Assembly (NCBI GenBank): GCA_049646245.1
Contig: JBARVL010000082.1
Span: 1-16,303, forward strand
Source of the DNA: Crinalium sp049646245
Lineage (GTDB): Bacteria; Cyanobacteriota; Cyanobacteriia; Cyanobacteriales; PCC-9333
Length of the DNA stretch: 16,303 nucleotides
Direction of reading: 5' to 3'
In this document: in pieces, positions 13,181 to 16,303 of the stretch
Position numbering within the stretch: position 1 is the first letter of the stretch
How the letters are laid out: each line of letters opens with the position of its first letter
Translations under genes and position numbers: made by a program
Notes under the pieces: generated by a model
What the model was told of the DNA's origin: nothing
Databases searched by the model: none
What the model saw: the letters and a program-made list of their open reading frames with translations, nothing else

Positions 13181-14683
13181 TTATACTCCGTCATGTTCAT
13201 TTTTTAAAGTATTTTTTGGCAGAGAATGTACTTGTAGCCGATTTGACCAACGCTGGCGATAAACTTCGTACAACGACATTGCTGCTGCTACTGAGGCATT
13301 TAGGCTAGGGGTTTTTCCTTGCAAGGGAATTGAAACTAGGAAGTCGCAAGCTTTTTGTGTCAGCAAACCCAATCCTTCACCTTCAGAACCAATTACTAAT
13401 ACTACTGGACCTTTGAATTCAACTGTGTGTAGTAGTTTACCGGAATTGGCAACAGTGCCATAAATCCAAAATCCTGCTGCTTTTAATTCTTCTAAGGCGC
13501 GGCTGAGGTTGACAACTCTAGCTACGGGAAAAGTTTCTAAAGCGCCAGCACCGACTTTCATCACGGTAGAAGTTACACCAGCCGCGCGGCGTTGAGGAAT
13601 TACTAATCCTTGAGCGCCTACAGCTTCGGCTGTCCGAATAATTGCGCCTAAGTTATGAGGATCACTGATGCTATCTGCTACCAAGATGACAGGTTGCTCA
13701 CTAACAGCTTTAGCTTGTTCAATTAAATCGGTTAATTCGATGTAATCGTATGGTGAAACTTGGGCTGCTATCCCTTGATGATTGCCTCCGTTGGTAATTT
13801 GGCTCAAACGTCGAGCCTCTACTTCATCAATCACAGTTCCATTAGCTTTAGCTTGCAATATTAATGAATGGAACTGGGGATCGTAACGTAACTTGGTCAG
13901 TAGCCAAATTCTGTTGATTTGTCGCTGATTTTCTAAAGCAGCTAAGACGGGATGACGACCATAAATCATGTCGTTATCTTGTTCTAATAACGTACCCGCA
14001 GGTTCAAGGACATCTTGACCAGAACCTACAGGGTTGTCAATTTTACGCTTGATATAATCCCGTTTGTTGCCGCGTTCATTTTCATCCCTAGAGTATGCTG
14101 GGACAGATTTAGCACTGTCACGGCGACCAAAGGGCGGCTTACCTGGTTTGTCAAAAGTACGTTTTTTCCTGTAATCAGTGTCACTATCGTTTTTATAGCT
14201 AGACACAGGTTTTGTGCGATCGCCACGTGAGCGAACTGGTTTAACTTCAGGTGAGAAGCTTTCTTCTTGATATCTCGACACAGGTTTAGTGCGATCGCCA
14301 CGAGAGCGAACTGGTTTAACATCAGGTGAGAAACTTTCTTCTTGATATCTCGACACAGGTTTACTGCGATCGCCACGTGAGCGAACTGGTTTAACATCAG
14401 GAGAGAAGCTTTCTTCTTGATATCTCGACACAGGCTTACTGCGATCGCCACGAGAGCGAACTGGTTTAACATCAGGTGAGAAACTTTCGTCTTGATATCT
14501 AGAGGCAGGTTTACTGCGTTCACTGCGAATGCGAACTGGTTTACCTTTACTTGGTTTACCCGCAGAAGGCACGGTGTCGTCTTGATATCTAGACACAGGT
14601 TTACTGCGATCGCCACGTGCGCGGACTGGCTTACCTTTACTGGGTTTACCCACAGGAGGCAACCGACGGTCTTTATTACTCAT
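13181..14683 (-). CDS. rlmB: TrmH-family 23S rRNA 2'-O-methyltransferase (RlmB-like) with repeat-rich N-terminal extension
   Basis: A 500-aa protein. The C-terminal part (about 238-500) is a complete SpoU/TrmH enzyme: substrate-binding start MIYGRHPVLAAL, motif 1 DPHNLGAIIRTAEAVGA (N344, R350), motif 2 VIGSEGEGLG (430-439) and motif 3 SIPLQGKTPSLNAS (451-464), which form the SAM-binding trefoil knot. By family it should methylate the 2'-OH of a guanosine in 23S rRNA (G2251 in E. coli). Residues 1-237 are an added basic, low-complexity arm with six tandem units starting KPVR(S/A/I)RGDRSKPVSRYQ, probably disordered and RNA-binding. ATG 14683 overlaps the mrnC stop by 4 nt, indicating coupled translation. 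Confidence 0.94.
   Translation of the reverse strand: MSNKDRRLPPVGKPSKGKPVRARGDRSKPVSRYQDDTVPSAGKPSKGKPVRIRSERSKPASRYQDESFSPDVKPVRSRGDRSKPVSRYQEESFSPDVKPVRSRGDRSKPVSRYQEESFSPDVKPVRSRGDRTKPVSRYQEESFSPEVKPVRSRGDRTKPVSSYKNDSDTDYRKKRTFDKPGKPPFGRRDSAKSVPAYSRDENERGNKRDYIKRKIDNPVGSGQDVLEPAGTLLEQDNDMIYGRHPVLAALENQRQINRIWLLTKLRYDPQFHSLILQAKANGTVIDEVEARRLSQITNGGNHQGIAAQVSPYDYIELTDLIEQAKAVSEQPVILVADSISDPHNLGAIIRTAEAVGAQGLVIPQRRAAGVTSTVMKVGAGALETFPVARVVNLSRALEELKAAGFWIYGTVANSGKLLHTVEFKGPVVLVIGSEGEGLGLLTQKACDFLVSIPLQGKTPSLNASVAAAMSLYEVYRQRWSNRLQVHSLPKNTLKNEHDGV
14204..14632 (-). repeat. In-frame 75-bp tandem repeats inside rlmB
   Basis: Units encode residues 48-72, 73-97, 98-122 and 123-147 (75 bp each), with a partial copy after 147 and a diverged 90-bp unit at 18-47. 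The middle copies are nearly identical in DNA, and most units contain a HIP1-like GCGATCGC. Near-identity at DNA level points to recent expansion. Confidence 0.93.
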
Positions 14684-15174
14684 GTTTTAATACTTACTGT
14701 TGCTGGGTTTGAATCTAGTTGTAACAGTGCTAATAGCTCAGTTAAACGCTGGGTATCAGTTAGGTAAAGATAACCTACTAACGCTTCAAAACTGGTAGCT
14801 TGCTGATAAATTTTGGGATCAAGTCGTTTAGGACATCCACTGGCTGCGTTACGACCACGACGGACAATATCTAATTCTTTTGTAGTAAGTTGAGGTTCAA
14901 GCGATCGCAAATGATCTGCTTGGGTTTCGGCTCGCACTTGAGACACTACTTGATGATGATAGCTTTGCGAAGTCTTCGGTGGCAGCAAATAACAGGTGCG
15001 GATATACAATTCGTAAACAGCATCTCCCAAATATGCTAACGCGGTTGGTGAAAGCTGCTGTATTTGGGGCAATGAATCACTGCTTGCACTTAGCCCATTA
15101 AAACCTAATTCCGCCCACAAGAGCGTTGATTTAGTTGCTGGGTCATTTGAATATCCGCCCTCCTTTCTCTTCAA
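14680..15174 (-). CDS. mrnC: Mini-ribonuclease III
   Basis: A 164-aa RNase III-type nuclease without a dsRNA-binding domain. In Bacillus it matures 23S rRNA ends. Visible are the signature YLGDAVYELYIRTCYL with the metal-binding Asp, the QVRAETQADHLRSL and RRGRNA regions, and SFEALVGYLYLTDTQRL with the second catalytic Glu. Its position just before rlmB, overlapping by ATGA, is the same pairing as in Firmicutes and fits a shared 23S rRNA role. The start is uncertain: the frame opens at TTG 15174. A strong AAAGGAGG lies inside the frame and points to an ATG at 15146 that is out of frame. Confidence 0.9.
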   Translation of the reverse strand: MKRKEGGYSNDPATKSTLLWAELGFNGLSASSDSLPQIQQLSPTALAYLGDAVYELYIRTCYLLPPKTSQSYHHQVVSQVRAETQADHLRSLEPQLTTKELDIVRRGRNAASGCPKRLDPKIYQQATSFEALVGYLYLTDTQRLTELLALLQLDSNPATVSIKT

Positions 15175-15200
15175 CCCTTTGCCCTACCTTACATATAGCG

Positions 15201-15228
15201 GTCAGTCGTCAGCTATCAGCAGTCAGCT
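15201..15228 (+). repeat. Four-unit GTCAGCT-type heptamer array upstream of mrnC
   Basis: GTCAGTC, GTCAGCT, ATCAGCA, GTCAGCT with exact 7-nt period, 26 bp upstream of the mrnC start. Same word family as the repeats at 9914 and 10168. Confidence 0.75.
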
Positions 15229-15346
15229 TTAATCATGCGCCTTTTTTACCAAAGGTTTCAGCAATTTAAAATGTCCTAACCTCTCTGGCTACTGCTATAA
15301 CTAAAATTTTAGCGTTACCTGCCCAATAGTGCCGGGAAAAAGCCGA

Positions 15347-15386
15347 ATAAACAAGCTATCCAGTTACAACCGGATAGCTTGTTTAT
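15347..15386 (-). terminator. Strong intrinsic terminator of the STAS gene
   Basis: A perfect 15-bp stem, ATAAACAAGCTATCC (15347-15361) with GGATAGCTTGTTTAT (15372-15386), and a 10-nt loop, 14 nt after the STAS stop. On the minus strand CTTTTT follows the stem. On the plus strand TTTTTT follows too (from 15397), so it may work both ways. It separates the STAS gene from mrnC. Confidence 0.8.
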
Positions 15387-15400
15387 CTATAGTCGATTTT

Positions 15401-15751
15401 TTAAGTCTGCGCGATCTTCTCTAGAGCGGTTTCAACTGAAGGCTGCAATGAGAGAAACTGTTCTAAGCGAACCAGCTTAACCGTCTGCGTCACACGGGCA
15501 TTGCTGACTATTTGCAAACTTCCCTCGACACTTTGCGCCTTTTTTACTAACTGCACTAGAGCGCCCAAACCAGAGCTATCAACAAAATCTATCTTAGAAA
15601 GATCCAAGACAATATGCTTCGGGCCATCCTCAATATACTTGCCGACCACCTTCCGAAATGTAGGCTCACTGAAGGCATCTAACAAGCCTGTGAGGCGGAA
15701 TAGTTGATAATTATCCTTAACTTCGTGTGTGCCTCTTAAGCTGACGGTCAA
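15401..15751 (-). CDS. STAS-domain anti-sigma factor antagonist (SpoIIAA/RsbV-like)
   Basis: A 116-aa single STAS domain. The core is HIVLDLSKIDFVDSSGLGAL, with the DSSG motif whose second serine (S60 in this numbering) is the residue phosphorylated by anti-sigma kinases in the family. Dephosphorylated protein would bind and disarm a serine kinase/anti-sigma factor, so this is a partner-switching regulator. The partner is not in the window. TTG 15751 is the first conventional start, but it has no ribosome binding site. AGGAGG at 15775-15780 points instead to ATT codons at 15772 or 15769, in frame, after an in-frame TAG. Coordinates given are for the TTG. A strong terminator follows and carA lies upstream. 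Confidence 0.9.
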   Translation of the reverse strand: MTVSLRGTHEVKDNYQLFRLTGLLDAFSEPTFRKVVGKYIEDGPKHIVLDLSKIDFVDSSGLGALVQLVKKAQSVEGSLQIVSNARVTQTVKLVRLEQFLSLQPSVETALEKIAQT

Positions 15752-15774
15752 GGTTAGTGGTTCAGGAATAATGC

Positions 15775-15780
15775 CCTCCT
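15775..15780 (-). promoter_or_regulatory. AGGAGG ribosome binding site that implies an ATT start
   Basis: A perfect AGGAGG on the minus strand ends 5 nt before ATT 15769 and 2 nt before ATT 15772, but 23 nt before TTG 15751. No ATG or GTG in this frame lies in reach. In the rest of the spacer (15781-16000) I see only a GTTTTGGC/GCCAAAAC inverted repeat (15853-15892) and no gene. Confidence 0.65.
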
Positions 15781-16000
15781 AGCTGTATCTTTTGAACGTC
15801 AAGGCTCTAGGATACTGTGGATCAAGTTCCAAATCTTATATGGTATCAACTTGTTTTGGCATGGCAAGTAAAAGCCAAATAAGCGCCAAAACCATAAACA
15901 CACTATCCTGTTGCCAAAAGTATTAGGGAAGCATTTTAGCACATAATGACTATTGTTGATGTATTTAAAAGTATAGTTGGGGAAATGGGGAATTTGGTTT

Positions 16001-16303
16001 TTATTTTTGAGCTTGGCGATGCTCGCGCATTGTTTGGATAAACTGCTCAAACAAGTAGTCCGCATCGTGTGGACCAGGACTAGCTTCTGGATGGTACTGT
16101 ACAGAAAAGAATGGTAAAGACTTGTGCCGTAAGCCAGCGACCGTGCGATCGTTGAGGTTAAGGTGGGTGATTTCTACATTTCCATCTAAGGACTCGGCAG
16201 TTAGAGCAAAACCGTGATTTTGGCTAGTAATTTCTACCTGTTGTTTCAAACCAGCAGGGTGATTTAAGCCGCGATGACCAAATTTCATCTTGAAAGTTTC
16301 AGC
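16001..16303 (-). CDS. carA: Carbamoyl-phosphate synthase small subunit, C-terminal part
   Basis: The last 100 residues of CarA, the class I glutamine amidotransferase subunit that supplies ammonia for carbamoyl phosphate (arginine and pyrimidine synthesis). The family motif FGHRGLNHPAG is followed by the end of the catalytic triad, His and Glu in FSVQYHPEASPGPHDADYLF. The glutaminase cysteine and the N-terminal half lie beyond the right edge. The stop is at 16001-16003. The frame is open to the last base, and the internal Met at 16288 is not the start. The STAS gene lies downstream on the same strand. Confidence 0.95.
   Translation of the reverse strand, partial: AETFKMKFGHRGLNHPAGLKQQVEITSQNHGFALTAESLDGNVEITHLNLNDRTVAGLRHKSLPFFSVQYHPEASPGPHDADYLFEQFIQTMREHRQAQK

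Noticed and set aside
14204..14542. CRISPR-like regular repeats
   Set aside because: The 75-bp units are contiguous without unique spacers and lie in the rlmB coding frame.
14026..14616. A 196-codon minus-strand frame overlapping rlmB in another phase
   Set aside because: It is produced by the in-frame tandem repeats of rlmB read one base off. It repeats the same unit and has no family resemblance.
15799..16065. 88-codon minus-strand frame between carA and the STAS gene
   Set aside because: It overlaps the carA 3' end out of phase, lacks an upstream ribosome binding site, and its composition is not protein-like.

Overview
The window is a chromosomal segment of a cyanobacterium with moderate to low G+C. 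Three kinds of evidence support this. The HIP1 octamer GCGATCGC occurs repeatedly inside genes. There are short tandem heptanucleotide repeats of the kind described in cyanobacteria. The gene set includes cyanobacterial families: the DUF2499/DUF3593 pair, DUF1816, a zinc-ribbon Ser/Thr kinase, CsaB and Mini-III. I do not commit to a genus. dnaE is one uninterrupted gene, which argues against lineages that carry the split DnaE intein.

Layout. Positions 1-1562 (minus strand) hold a truncated csaB, a PIN-domain toxin and its antitoxin. Positions 1673-3641 (plus) hold two small membrane proteins (DUF2499, DUF3593) and a Ser/Thr kinase that overlaps the second by 4 nt. Positions 3642-4031 are a patch of repeats. 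A 61-aa putative membrane protein follows at 4032-4217 (minus), then full-length dnaE at 4341-8015 (minus) and gatA at 8375-9835 (minus). Positions 9836-10304 hold heptamer repeats and a 140-bp element flanked by TA that looks like a MITE. Next come a secreted DsbA-like protein (plus), a glutathione S-transferase (minus, distinctly higher G+C) and an alpha/beta hydrolase (plus) whose last codons lie in a dispersed repeat. From 12796 to the right edge everything is on the minus strand. In transcription order this is carA (partial), a STAS anti-sigma factor antagonist with a strong terminator, mrnC, rlmB with a long repeat-rich N-terminus, and a DUF1816 protein.

Function. Most genes are housekeeping: replication (dnaE), Gln-tRNA formation (gatA), pyrimidine/arginine precursor synthesis (carA) and 23S rRNA maturation and methylation (mrnC-rlmB, overlapping by ATGA). 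Accessory parts are the PIN/antitoxin module, the GST and the repeats. I see no tRNA, rRNA, CRISPR array, prophage or intact transposase, and no clear new multi-gene system. The points most worth a second look are: the intein-free dnaE with a complete PHP metal site; three identically built five-unit heptamer arrays set directly before three start codons in the sense direction; the 75-bp in-frame tandem repeats in rlmB; a likely ATT start in the STAS gene; and the mobile-repeat insertions.
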